This document shows positions 23,401 through 34,800 of a stretch of 37,338 nucleotides of DNA, piece after piece (positions within the stretch are counted from its first letter, which is position 1; every line of letters starts with the position of its first letter). Origin of the DNA: a virus; IMG/VR virus record IMGVR_UViG_3300020477_000069, positions 1 through 37,338 of that record; one strand, given 5' to 3'. The translations under genes were made by a program, and so were the position numbers. Below the pieces are notes generated by a model that saw nothing but the letters and a program-made list of their open reading frames with translations, was not told the origin of the DNA and did not search any database.

Positions 23401-24331
23401 TGCTACATCTGGCTGGGTGGGAGCTTTGGCGTACGGCCTGGGAAGGTGGGCTGCTCATGCTATGGATGCTGATGGGGCTGCAGAGTATTGGGAGGCTCGG
23501 GGGCAGTATGTTCCTACGACCTTGTCTGTTAGGAGACTGGCCCCCAAGGATATGTTAGAAGAAATGTCCTATAGTCAAAAAAACCAGATGAAGACTTATA
23601 TTCAGTGGCCTGTGGTAAATGAGAGGGGCTGGACGGAGAGTGAAGGTGTGGTAAAATATACCGATCCGCACGGGAGAGAAATAGGGCGTGAAGGTTTTGT
23701 AGATTTTATGAGTAGAAATGATGTCTCTATCATGCCTATAACGGCAGATATGATGAAAGATTGGCTTGCGAAAAATCCCGATCTGAAAAAGAAGATGCCA
23801 TGGGAGCCTCGATACCTTTGGATTTGGGGTGGAGAGAATGTAGAGGATACAGGAGTTTCTATCTGGGCAGAGACTGTTATAGATGAAGGGAAAGCCGCCA
23901 AAGATTCTGAGTTTCAAAATATATTTTTGAGTTGGGATGGCACTGGGAATGCTAATGGCTCCATTAAGGATGATCCTTATTTGAGAGAGTTTTTTGATGC
24001 CATTGCTCATGGTTCGGATGTGGATACTGATAAAGGGCAGGATAATCTGCAAGGTTTGGAGAATGAAGTTTTATCGAGTTCGGGCCTTACCCAAGAGGTG
24101 CTATTTGAGCTTTCTGATGGGTTGGGGGAGGCTGAGAAGTATGCTTTATTCAGGAAGATTAGGGATGGGGAAGAGTTTACGCACGATGATATTGAAGAGA
24201 TTTTTAAATATCGTCCAGGCATGGGTGACTATCAAACGGGAAATATGTTTATGAAAAATTATTTTGCGTTTGACGATCTTGTTAATAGTGGGAAGATAAA
24301 GAGAAGAGAATCGCCTGCATCCGGCTTTTAG
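20480..24331 (+). CDS. Giant repeat protein 2 (1283 aa), paralogous in part to protein 1
   Basis: ATG 20480 overlaps the previous stop, with GGGAG upstream. Residues about 159-198 (GRDMSLREVNAALERAVKQG ... DPET) and 228-289 (ISAADFGVDVTEYWDADEGR ... GQINMLTFGKTLDD) match the modules of the preceding 1634-aa protein. MAMWEVTG further on matches its W-E-[ML]-T-G. Residues about 414-724 hold six or seven tryptophan-rich repeats of the type 'G.W....G...WV.GT..' separated by charged helices. Hydrophobic Gly/Ala segments at about 932-947 and 964-995 (MAGMAAAFATSGWVGALAYG) could insert in a membrane. A virion protein that forms part of the DNA-entry path is plausible. No enzyme motif is seen. Confidence 0.6.
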   Translation: MPFELMGGRMTQVGGGAAIDNDKFSRALEKIKEASLSKYGYRMSDEEARKVASGQTSKVNIRKKTMDRVDRDVRNELAVSGLTGMYRGAPTMKSQELTAQFTGYWQGKSTLERDWNVARIKSQEDKDRLAREEAYGINPLTGAMTLKRQELNHKVNIEGRDMSLREVNAALERAVKQGQQTGVYIDPETKDTYETLQSTLQKHMIDRENAAAEADIFNSLGLTRIKGSISAADFGVDVTEYWDADEGRITDVRKHAYAAATIREAVFNIFGEDRLTNGQINMLTFGKTLDDILLKNADSYEFDKKLKFEQDVQLGMIDGVRTLNGMTFDLESDMTEWKKAEIRARAAGDFIDPVTKERLETIQSKQLQMAMWEVTGYLDDGSPTAAMAIAKMDRDLQRKKIFGFDKQVKNEETGEWEWVHVYGTNELQLVAQTKDIKFRERMETGFWFVGEDGADHWWGGTTEAQMKLSEAEWQQDEKTRMGHHVWNEHLGRFDYIVGTQEHDGWKERLRDSYLRDGLEQADAHMMVQIEFERKQWEGYTAYVRNPDGSVKMHPQHDRPMTKYVVGKQGLEKQHMELKKTLTQMTNDAESARQIALQLYEDKKRNGYWGTDNLGNEVWIWGTQDWEERKLEKVQEIEDATRAGRWAVDPHGMRYWVEGTQGFDARMQRERNQLVKDGWEEERIQAREDFERRHNAEWGHYVADPRDPSRVLWVEGTKTREWQHELDFLKDTQEGAESLERVRSFLQQQGEAKKWSYQLLENGFQRSHDLTLLQKEHIHKTNENMLDRETEEAIAQIKAAAAEGLLDKELTWKEIQLKAEEKRNQRKAISGIVGNIIDFALKRKVYDLVWGEEGGERGKLPTLKEALSVDYWFGKEGVTEVEAKAIVAGAEKSVTQTYPDGLPLGQTPENVTPPGEGGTGGTWRLGVAPTKTQMLGAVIAGYAAYKQGGPSAQLENDLPPSMDWGMDMAGMAAAFATSGWVGALAYGLGRWAAHAMDADGAAEYWEARGQYVPTTLSVRRLAPKDMLEEMSYSQKNQMKTYIQWPVVNERGWTESEGVVKYTDPHGREIGREGFVDFMSRNDVSIMPITADMMKDWLAKNPDLKKKMPWEPRYLWIWGGENVEDTGVSIWAETVIDEGKAAKDSEFQNIFLSWDGTGNANGSIKDDPYLREFFDAIAHGSDVDTDKGQDNLQGLENEVLSSSGLTQEVLFELSDGLGEAEKYALFRKIRDGEEFTHDDIEEIFKYRPGMGDYQTGNMFMKNYFAFDDLVNSGKIKRRESPASGF

Positions 24332-24397
24332 GGTGGTTGAGGCGATTGAAAGAGTTCAGTCTTTAATGTAGTTCACCTTAGCACAAAGGGACGTGCG

Positions 24398-25837
24398 ATG
24401 AGTTTTTTAAGTGGCATACTTGGATTGCTTCCAGATGCCTTAGAGATAGGCACTAAGGGACTTGCTACTACCTACTCCCAGGAGCGAAGTAAGTTAAATA
24501 AGCACAAACAGGATTTAGCCTTAGAATCTTTTAGACAGCATAGGAGGAAGGGAGGGGATTCCTCTATTGAGACTACTAATAGGATTGGCGATGATGTAAA
24601 TATGGGCTATGGGGGCTTTCGACCTACAGGCAATGCCTCTCCAGGCGGTGGTCCTCCGGGAGGTGGGATAGGTGGTAGGGGTGTAAAGGGCGGTGCTGCT
24701 GGGTTTTTTGGAGGGGATGCTGCATCTCAGACGGATCTTGCTCAAGGGAAGGCTATTGGTAATCTGTATGATCAAGCAAGTACTACTCCTACTCCTCGGG
24801 AATCTACAGCTGCATCAGTAGGAGCTCCAGCTGGTGCGGATGAAATAGAAGAATTAAAAGCTCTTACCATGAAGGGGCGAGAGGAGGTTGCCAATATAAA
24901 TAGTGGCCCTCCGACATTAGAAACGGCTGCAAAGTTAAGGAGTGTAATTGATGGAATTATAGACTTTGCAAGGGATAGTGGGCTTGTTGATAAAGAGCAT
25001 CCGGCCTATGCGCTTTATAAAGATATTTACGATAAGGATATAAAGAGGTGGGAGGCCTTAGAGAAAGAGGCCGCTAAAGCAGCTACCAAAATCAGGGAAG
25101 AGGATGCAAAAGCTGAAAAGTCTCAGGGGCTTAGAAAGGCTCGAGAGATAGAAGAAAGTCAGAACTTCTTTTCTGATCCAGGAAATAGAGAAGCTCGATC
25201 TCCTTCTCCTGGTGGATTGAGCGATGCCCTTAGTAGGAAGGCAAGGAAAAGTCTCGGAGGATACGATCCTGCTATGCAGCGTTCCGTAGGAGCTCCCCCA
25301 GGGGGAGCAGGGGTAATGAGTAGTCTAACTGGCGGAGCTGGTCCTATGGGGCAAACAATAGGTGATAAGCAGCCCCAGCCTCCTATGGGTGGTCCTACTC
25401 CTAAGCCTCCTATGGGTGGTCCTACTCCTAAGCCTCCTATGGGCGGTCCTACTCCTAAGCCTCCTATGGGGCAAACAATAGGTGACAAGCAGCCTCAGCC
25501 TCCTATGGGGGGGCCTACTTCCAAGCCTACCACTACTCCTACCCCATCTCCAGGAGGAGAGCCATGGAAGCCAACGCCTGAAGATATGAAGATTGTCGAG
25601 TCGGAGGGTATGGATATGGCAGATGTTAGAGCCATTGAAGATGAGGCAAAACGCCTATATGAGGAGGGTAAGAGGGTAACTTTTGCGGTGGTGCTTAAGA
25701 ATATGATGGCGGCAGGTGTCGGTGGAGGTAGTTCGGATAATTCTATGGGTCGTGCTCGGGGGGGAGCTCAGCCTCCTCCTATTGTTTCACCCCCTAAGGG
25801 GGTATCAGGATTAGAGCATCTATCTTTGGGAAAATAA
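24398..25837 (+). CDS. Low-complexity virion-type protein (479 aa) with Pro/Gly repeats
   Basis: ATG 24398 lies 66 bp after the previous stop, with AAAGGGA upstream. The N-terminus FLSGILGLLPDALEIGTKGL is hydrophobic/amphipathic. Residues 75-110 are glycine-rich. Residues 145-270 form charged helices (KEAAKAATKIREEDAKAEK). Residues about 316-378 are PMGGPTPKP repeats. A short helical C-terminal domain (390-435) is followed by a Gly/Pro tail. It is largely disordered in prediction by eye. It lies between two giant virion proteins and is probably the third member of an internal protein set. Family not recognised. Confidence 0.6.
   Translation: MSFLSGILGLLPDALEIGTKGLATTYSQERSKLNKHKQDLALESFRQHRRKGGDSSIETTNRIGDDVNMGYGGFRPTGNASPGGGPPGGGIGGRGVKGGAAGFFGGDAASQTDLAQGKAIGNLYDQASTTPTPRESTAASVGAPAGADEIEELKALTMKGREEVANINSGPPTLETAAKLRSVIDGIIDFARDSGLVDKEHPAYALYKDIYDKDIKRWEALEKEAAKAATKIREEDAKAEKSQGLRKAREIEESQNFFSDPGNREARSPSPGGLSDALSRKARKSLGGYDPAMQRSVGAPPGGAGVMSSLTGGAGPMGQTIGDKQPQPPMGGPTPKPPMGGPTPKPPMGGPTPKPPMGQTIGDKQPQPPMGGPTSKPTTTPTPSPGGEPWKPTPEDMKIVESEGMDMADVRAIEDEAKRLYEEGKRVTFAVVLKNMMAAGVGGGSSDNSMGRARGGAQPPPIVSPPKGVSGLEHLSLGK
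25344..25530 (+). repeat. In-frame 27-bp and 36-bp repeats encoding PMGGPTPKP / PMGQTIGDKQPQ
   Basis: CCTATGGGTGGTCCTACTCC-type units (27 bp) occur three times in tandem. They are flanked on both sides by a near-identical 36-bp unit encoding PMGQTIGDKQPQ (from about 25344 and about 25464), and one degenerate 27-bp unit follows. All are multiples of three and keep the frame. The duplicated flanking unit suggests expansion by unequal recombination or slippage. Confidence 0.88.
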
Positions 25838-25838
25838 A

Positions 25839-28800
25839 ATGGGGCGTTTTTCTGATTACTTAGAACAAAACATAAAGAATCCTTCTTGGGATAATTATAT
25901 CAGGCTATACGAAGAGGAAGAGGAAGAGAAGGATCCTTTTCAGTCTACGGTATCTATTCCTCCAGTTACTGCTTCCCCAACTGCAGGCATTAGTCTTGCA
26001 GGTGATGTAGGCAGTGGCCCTCCCGCAAGGCCCTCGACCTCAGTGGTTACTGGCTCCCAGATGGATAATAAGTCTTTTATTCAAGCTGCAGCCGAGTCTA
26101 CGGGGTTTGCTAAAGATCAACCTTTTAGGCGAGGTCTGGTTGATCCCGCACGACAAGGTTACCATGATGTAGGTGTAGCCTTCGGAGGAGCGGTTGAGTA
26201 TATAGGGGAAAAAGCCAATAGTGACTTACTCCGCCGAGGAGGGCGTGCTATTTCCGAGGCAGGCCAGCAAGGAGTAAAAGATGTAAATCTTAAGTCTTAT
26301 GACAGTTTTGTTGGGCAGATGTTTCAGGGTATGGTCAGATCGGCCCCTTTGATGGCTGCTACCGGGGCTGCATCTATACCAGCTACGGGCGCTACTATGG
26401 CTGCAGTTACTGCTGCTGAGGGCACTAAGCTGGGAGCTCGTTTAGTTGGCAGTATAGTAAAGAAGTATCCCAAAGCACCTGCTGCTGTAGTGAGCATGTT
26501 GTCTAATGCAGTTACGAATATGTTCACTGAAACAGGTTCCTATTATTCCCAGGCTTTGGCAGATGGTAAATCTCAGGATCAAGCAGAAAAAGAGGCGGAT
26601 GATATCTTTGCCTGGAATGCTGCTACCTTTGCTACTTCTCTTGCTGAAAGTGCCATACCAATGGGGCTGGGTACAAGGGCTGCAGTTGCGACTATCACGG
26701 AGAGTACTGAGGAGATTTATCAGGCTATTGGAGAGAAGTTAATAAGTAAGCAGGCTACTTGGGATGAGATACTATCATCTATAACTAATACCCGGAACTG
26801 GGAAAGCATTGGAACAGGAAGTAGTGGGAAGTCCTGGGAGCTTTTTAGGGAGCTGGGATTAGCTGGTGCAATTGGCGGGGTAATGGGTGGTGCCATTGCG
26901 ACAGGTACGGGTCGAGCTCAAAGTATAGATGAAATGACCCGCACGAAGGTTGAAAAAGATGAGAATTTAAGCCAAACTGTCATAGGTAAGAAAGAGCGGA
27001 ATGAATTAATTAATAGGATTAAATCTAAGGGTCTTGTTCCCAGTAGTTTTCTGGGAGAGAATTTCCCCGAGTCTTCACTTGGGCGAATGTCTCAACAGGA
27101 TTACGAGAATGCTTTAGGTATTCTGGAGGTGGTTGATGCGGAGACGGACACCGATACAGGCCCGAGGACCCCCGGAGATTTGCCTATGGCTCCGGGATCC
27201 CAGTGGGATGAAGGTAGTAACAGGCCAATATATTCAGTAACAGGCCGAGAATCTAAACGGCTTGATCTAAGATATCCAGAAGATAGTCCCCCTTCCCTTG
27301 AAGAGCAGGAATTGCTGACCAAGCAAGCCTTTCGCCATAGGAACAAGAAGAGGGAATGGTATGCTCCTGCAACTGCGGAACGTATGGACCTGGTGGCCAT
27401 GCTTACGGGGGAAGATGCATCTGATGTAAGTATGCGAGTGGCTGCTACTGGCACGAAGGCAGAGGGCGGTATCGAGCCTGTTAAGGAGATGCAAGATCGT
27501 TTCGTTAAACGACAGGCCGAGATAACAGGGGAATCAGCAGAGGATATTGCCGGCAGGAAGCCCCGATGGGAGAGCGGTCCACTAAAAGTAGAAGAGGGAG
27601 AGCCGACTGATGTGCTCCTGCAGAAGGCCTTAGAAAACCCAGCGGAATTCCGTTGGGAGACACAAACGGATCATCGCTGGGAGGGATATTTCAAGATAGA
27701 AGGTGCAGATCCCTCGGAGTCTCGCCTTTACCAGGTAGAGGTAATAGACTCGCAATGGACTGATGACTGGGAGTTCTCGTTTTCTTTAAATAGAGTGGGG
27801 GAACAAAGGATTTCCGGATTGAGGGGGATGCCGAGTATGGGCGTGACTGGACATGGCGATGCCTTTAAGGTCTTTGCTACTGTGGCCAGCATGTTTGATG
27901 ATTTTGTAGGCTCAAAAAGTCCCGATTCTATGAACTTTCAAACCAGTGATGATTCACGAGGAAGGAAGAGGCTTTATAATAGGTTCGTTAGGTTAGCTGC
28001 GGAAAAGTATGACTACATTTATGAGGCGGAGGAGGCTGGTTGGGCTCGTGGCGGCGGCGGTAAATTCCAGATTAAGAAAAAGACTGCGTTCGATTCGGCG
28101 GCGGAAAGGCGGCTCTCTCAGCCTGTTTCTTCAAACCGGGAAGATAGACTGGCGGCTGCTATTGGCGAAAGGGACTACTGGGAGAGCAGGTGGGGAAGAG
28201 AAGGGTCCCCAGAGGCTGAGGCTGGCTATGATGATGCGTTGGCCTATTTGGCTCGGATGGAGCAGGATGCTGAGGACTGGAATGAGGGGCAAGGCATCTA
28301 TAGACCTGGCGCTGAATTTACGGCGCAAGAGCTGGTGGATATTCGCCGGGAAATCCCGGAGTTTGAGCCAGTGCCTGCAGAATTTAGGGACGCAGAAAGG
28401 CAGCGTATTGAAGAATTAGATAGGGAGGACGAAGAGGTCTCGGCGGAGATGGGGAGGATAAGGCGCATCCAACGAACTCGTCGATCTCGACAGGACAGGG
28501 TAAATAATATTCTCAATCGGGAAGATTATAATCGTGAATTAAGGATGTCTCAACACGCTGAAGGATCGTATGCATCTGGTACTGCTGATCCAGATTTTAT
28601 TAGAAGCCTCGAAGAGATGCAAGAGAGGCATCGTCGGCTATTTCAAGGGCGGAGGGCGACCTCAGGCTTGATGACTCCCGAAAATTTGGATTACAGTAGG
28701 CCTCTCCCAGACCTGATAGACGAACTTGAGTCTCTTGATAGAATGGAGGAGGAAAGCAGTCGGGGATTGTTTAGAAGGTTGTATATGCAGGCGGAACGGG

Positions 28801-31800
28801 ACCGGCGTGAGGAAATAAACAGAGCCATTGCTGTTGGTGGGTCATTGCCCGAATGGCAGCAAACCGATCACAGCCATTGGGAAGATTTGCGGTCACAATT
28901 GGGTGCCAGGGATGTGGAGGAAATAAACAGAGCCATTGACGATGGGTTAGACGAGGGGGATATGGCGAGGAGTGATTTTGCTGAATTTGGCCCTGGTCCC
29001 CAAGAAGCTGCTGCAGCTGGTGAACGGGCGGCTGAGAGACGGGCTGAGAGACGGGCTGAGAGACGGGCACAGGCGGAAGCTCGAATGGGTGGCCTTCAGC
29101 CCCAGCATCGCCAGGAGGGGGAAGAGCCTCTGGAGGCCAGGCGGGAAAGGTTGGCACAGCGGCGCATAACGTCACTCGTTAATGACTTTATTGAAGCTAC
29201 TCCCGAGGGGGCAACTGAGTTTAATATTTCGGGGTATCATCGAGCATGGAAGACAGCAAGAGATGAAGGGGTAATGGCCTTACCTCTCGATGATGCTGAT
29301 GACCGTACGCCAATGATAAACTATGCCCGCGAAAATAGAATAACGCATTCTGATTTTTTCTCGCATCTCCTTGAGGAGGAAGGTATTAATAACCTGCGGG
29401 AGGGAATGCATTCAGGAGAGGCGTATGATAGGGATCCAACGGCAGGGCCCGAGGTCCTTTATCAAATCCCTCATGAGTTGACAAAGGCCCAAGATATAAA
29501 AACGCTCCATGGGCTAAGGGATGAAGATATACCTGATAATGATTATGAAAAAACGGAGATACATAAGAAAAAAATAGTAATGGGCACCACTCGGAAGAAT
29601 GCTGCTAAGGGGATTGCCCGTCTTGATGAGATTGAAAAGGAAGAGCCTGCTCCCCTTTCAAGTGAGAGAGCCTGGCACCGTTTCATGACCAAGGTTAAGG
29701 GAACTCCGCAGTCTACATTATTCCCATCACGAGCTGGTCGTATATACAGAAATCCAGACGAAGCCCTGCAGCCTCGTAGGGAGATGGATGATAAGCAGAA
29801 AAGTATGGCCGATAATGGCCTTTCTGCTGGAGATGAGGTCCGCCGGTCGTATGTAGATAAAAGGGCACGGGAGGAGGATACAGCGAGGTTTTTCTTATGG
29901 TCTATTTTATCCAGGGCCCAATCGGTCTATCCCCATGAAAGTGGAGCAATGGTGGGCATTGTGGCTGGTGTAGATCGGTTTATAAAAGAGGCCAAGGATA
30001 AGAAGGGAAAGGTGGACCTTGTTAGATTTGAAAGTTTGCCCCAAGAGGTTCAAGATGAATCTTGGGCTAAGACTATTAGAGCGAGAAGAGAAGAAACGAA
30101 AGGAAAAGGGAGAAAGCCACCGAATCCAGAGGTATGGCCTGAGTATCGTCGTTGGGTTCAAGAAACTCTAAAGGATAATCCTGGTGCCAGTACCATCTCG
30201 AATATGAATGATTTTGGGGAAAAGTTATTAAGGAAGATGTATACCCCTATAGATCATGGAGAGTATAAAGGTCGCTCTGGCATGGAATTAATACATGAAT
30301 GGCTGGGTAGTGATATGTCTGGCCCGGAGATACGTAGAGAGTTTCATAAGATAAACGATAAATTTGGAATAAATAATAAGATATTATCCTTTACGCTATT
30401 AGTCACAGGACGTAAGGATGTCTTTGTGATAGATCGAGTACAAGCGCGTAATTTGTTTGATGGTCGAAATCGTTTTAAGGATGGAGAGCTGTCAACGCAA
30501 GAGATCTATGATGGTTATGAGGAAAGTTTTGCAGAGTATAGAAAAAATAAAGGCAAGAGTAAGGCCAAGCCCTTTGGGTCTATTAAACCCTTATCAGGTG
30601 AGCCTAAAGCAGGAGATAAGGGAAAGAGTGGACTGGTCTCAGAATTAGATAATCTTTGGGGCTTGGCATTGCAGGAAGGAATAGAGAAAAACCTGGAGAA
30701 ATCCCTTCAAGATGCTTATATTAAGGGGTTCGATGAAGGGCTTTATGATGCCCCTGTTGATCCGAAAGAAGTATTAGGCCGGTATCATTGGGAGTCCTGG
30801 GTTTGGGATTCAAAGCAGCAGGTTGGGCATGGCTCTATAGAGGGCATCGCCCGAATGGCCGCAAACCCAAAGCTAAGTGCTGCGGAAGCTTTTGAGGGAG
30901 TTGGCGTCAGGCATGGACGGTTTCAGGAAAGGGGGTATGGAACTGTATTTGCCAATATTGGTGGCAATTATAAGTATGGACTTGAGGACAGTAAAGGAAA
31001 TTGGTGGACGCTTGATTTAGCAGGGCAGCAAAAATATAAAAAGGTATTAGAGAGCACAGCCAAAGAAGGTAGTAAAGTCAAAGGGCTGGATGGGCGCATA
31101 GTTCACATAAATCCTATACTTCCTCAAGACTTTACGGTCTCTAAACAAGAAAGGGATTGGTTACAAGATGGCACAGCAAACACCAAAGAACGAGACAAAC
31201 TCCTCAGTGTCATTGGAATACTTTCAGAAGATGCAGAATCTGCAGTCTTCAACAGGATTACCTATGGCGCCGATGGAGCCAGAGATCGGCCCGGAGATAA
31301 AGCGGGACGATATGACCTGGGAGGACCAGGTAAGGATACACGAGCTGGACGCGATAGAATACGGGGTGATTCCCGAGGAGTAGAAGGTCCAGAAGGTCCA
31401 GAGATATTAGAGCAGCGGCCTATCGGTGAGACCGCTGCGGTAGCTTCACCGGAAAAAGCCAGGTCAGATCTCCAGGCAGCAGGCCTGAACCCCAAATATG
31501 CTGACTCTCTGGCATCCGTAAGAAAACTCACAATTGATCAGCTTGATCGAGCCCAGCCTGCATCTCGGGGTCCTGACTCACCAATAGGCAAGGTGGCCAG
31601 GTCTCCGGGATTTAGGGCTTGGTTTGGTAAGAGTAAGGCCGTTGAATCAGATGGCCTTCCCTCCGTTGTTTTTCATGCCACTCAAGCCCCAGAAAATTTC
31701 CATCGATTTACCTCTCTTGATTTTGGGATCCATGTCGGTGCAGACCCAACCCAGGGAGAGGATTTAGTTCGGATGGGGAAGGCTTACCGGACTGCTGGGG

Positions 31801-34800
31801 ATCTATATAGAGATCATTCTCGAAACATCCCTCTATTTATAAAGGTTGAAAATCCCTTACGTTTAAGAGACCGAGGGACCTGGGAACAGGCGGAGACTCT
31901 TGAGGATCTTAAAGATGCCGGGGTTTTAACGGTAGATGATATAAGGATGCTTGAACGGGAAGGTGCTTATGGACACAAGGTAGCCAGGCATTCTTTTGTA
32001 AAAAGGAAAATTAAGGAAGCTGGATATGATTCTATTGTTTATCTCAATCGCATGGAGGGCGTTCGCCTAAAGGGAGTAAGGGAAGGCGTAAAGCCTGATT
32101 GGCTTGGGCGAGACTTGCCATTTGATAAGGGAATGGTAATGTCAAGCGCTGAGGAGTATCTTGCCGCCGCAAACCCAGATAAACAAGTTACTGAGATTGA
32201 TGAATATACAGATGAAGAATTCCTCAAGGCCTTTGATGCTCGTGATTCTTATATCCTTTTAGATCCCACTCAGCTAAAGAGTGCTATTGGCAATGAAGGA
32301 ACTTACGATCCATCTGACCCAGATATACTTCGCCAAGAGGGCGATCTCTTACCCCCAGACCCCCAGGGACGAATCGAATTTTATGCCAATCAGCCCCCGA
32401 TTGCACGCCTATTTGAACGTGGGGATCCTTCGACTCTGGCCCATGAAACCGTTCATTGGTGGCGCAGAGAGCTTACTCCCGAGCAATTAAAGCCTTTTGA
32501 GGATTTTCTGGGCGTTACACCTGGTGAAAAATGGACCATAGACCAGGAGGAGCGCTTTGCCTGGGCAGCTCAGGGTGTGCTTATGGGGGATGTAAAAACT
32601 ACAGACCAGTTGCCAGTAGGGATCCGTGGTGCCTTCGAGGACTTTAAAGTCTGGCTCCAGAATATATACCGGCAATTGAAGGGAAGGCATGACTTTCAGT
32701 TCAATCGGGAAACTCAAGCCTTATTTGAGGATCTGATAGGCGGGGCTGAATCTATGGCCCAGATCCAGGCCGGATTCCAGGAAGGTGCAGGACCTCCAAT
32801 TACAGGTACCAAGGCAGAGGTTACTGCAGGCCAGACCCTACGACAGGCACGACAGCAAATCGTTATGGCTCAAACTGAGGATGATATTGAGTCTGCGGTA
32901 GAAAGATATACAGATCTTGTTGCAGATGGACGGGCCCCTGAATCTACTTTGCAGAGTCTGTTAAATCTGGCCGAAAAGCAACAAGACAAGATGGCCACAG
33001 CCCAATCTGTGGATACGCCGCCTGAGGCGGCTCCTGAGCCCATAGGAGCCCCACGAGAGGGTATACCCCCACAGCCAGAGATCGACGCTCAGGAGGGGGA
33101 TGAGGAGCTTGAGGGGGCTATTACGGAGACCTTCCGCCCTGATCCTCCCAAGGGAGCAAAAGAGCGCAGATTTCCCCAGAGTTTAGAGCGTCAGGGATTG
33201 GTTGGTGGAGACAATATATACTATCGCCCAATTTCTAATATCGAAACAGAGAACGAGGCTCGAGATTGGATCCGTAAGGATGGTGTTGATGCCGTAGCAT
33301 TGGCCCTTGATGAGGAAGAAAAGCCATCGGCCAAGCATACAGCGGCGGCTATTGGGGTAATGGCTACCTATCAGCATGAGGCGGACCAGCTGAGGGCTCA
33401 AGGGGAAGAAGTAGCAGCAGATGCCAAGTTGAGTAGGGCTATATCTTTGGCGGGTAAAACAGCTCAACGGCTGACTGAGATGGGCCAGGCAGTGCAGGCA
33501 GCTTCGATGATTGCTCGAATGTCACCAGAGGGCGTGACTCTTTGGGCGCAGCAAAGGATTAATAAAATAAATGAGGCAACTCCCCCTAAAGCAGAAAAAC
33601 CTTTAGTAGAATTGAAGCCTGCCGAAATTACCCAATTGCGCCGGTTGGCTGAAAAGACTCAGGAATGGGAGGAGATCGGCGGTCGTGCTCGTGAAATGTC
33701 TGAAGTAATGAGCCAGATACAGGAAGGGGCCGAGCTGTCCGAGGATCACGTAGAAGCCTTAAGAGGTTATGCTGAGCAAATCCGTCAATTGACTGGATTT
33801 CCAGAGCCTAAAAAAACAGAAGAGGCTCCTAAATCCCGCAAGCTGGCCCCTTCCACCAATATCTTGATGGGCCGGTTATCTCGAGCAGAAGAAGCAGCCA
33901 AGCAGCGATTAAGGGAGCGGGGCATAATCATAGGGGCAGGTATACCTACTGACTTGATTGGGGATTATGCAATTATCGGTGCAGCTCGATTGGCCAAGCG
34001 AGGGATTAAGTTTGCCGAGTGGTCAACCCAAATGGTTACTGAATTCGGTGGATCTATAAAACCTCATCTTCCTATTATTTACGATAGGGCAAAAGAGCAT
34101 CTTACTCGTGAGCGCAGGAAGGCAAGGGAGACAGCCCAGCAAGCTCGGAAGATTGAAGAGTTACTGGCTAAGGTTGATGCGGGTCAGGTCCCAGAAGATA
34201 TTGACACAGAAGTATTAGGTCGGGCTGTTAATTCTTTGAGGCGTTTGAGTGGCGACGAGCAGGTCGAGGCAGCGCAAGAAGTGCAACAGTTAATTAGCAT
34301 GATGGAGCCTGTAGCTACTTTGCGGAAAGTTTCGACCGCTCAAACAGTAGCTCAATTGCTTAATCCCAAGACGATTCTTACCCGTAATCCATTAGGCAAT
34401 GAGTTGTTTTATCGAGTTGAACGATTGCGTCGATACGTTGATACCCCGATTGATATAGCTCGATCTAAGATAACTGGAGGCCCTCGGCATGTTACCTTTA
34501 AGAAGGGTGGGCAAGGAGGCTATTGGCAGGGCTTAATGAAGGGTGCGCGATTGGGCTGGAAAGGGATAGCCCCCGGGGCCTTGACCACGGGGTGGGATTT
34601 GGATGTCAATAGAGGTCCATCCTTCAGGGGTGGCAAGAATCCCTTGACCTATCTTGAAAAGCTTATGGGGGCAACTTTAAGAGGATTTGATTTTGCGGCT
34701 TATAATCGAGAGTATTTACAAACTTTGGGAGAATTGGGAGAGGTAGAGGCTATTAATAAAGGCCTGAAGGGAAAGGCCCGGAAGGCCTTCGTTGATAACT

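Noticed and set aside
28009-28419. A 136-aa +1-frame open frame inside the giant polyvalent gene
   Set aside because: Arg/Leu/Gly-rich shadow composition, in contrast with the native-looking frame at 31168-31383.
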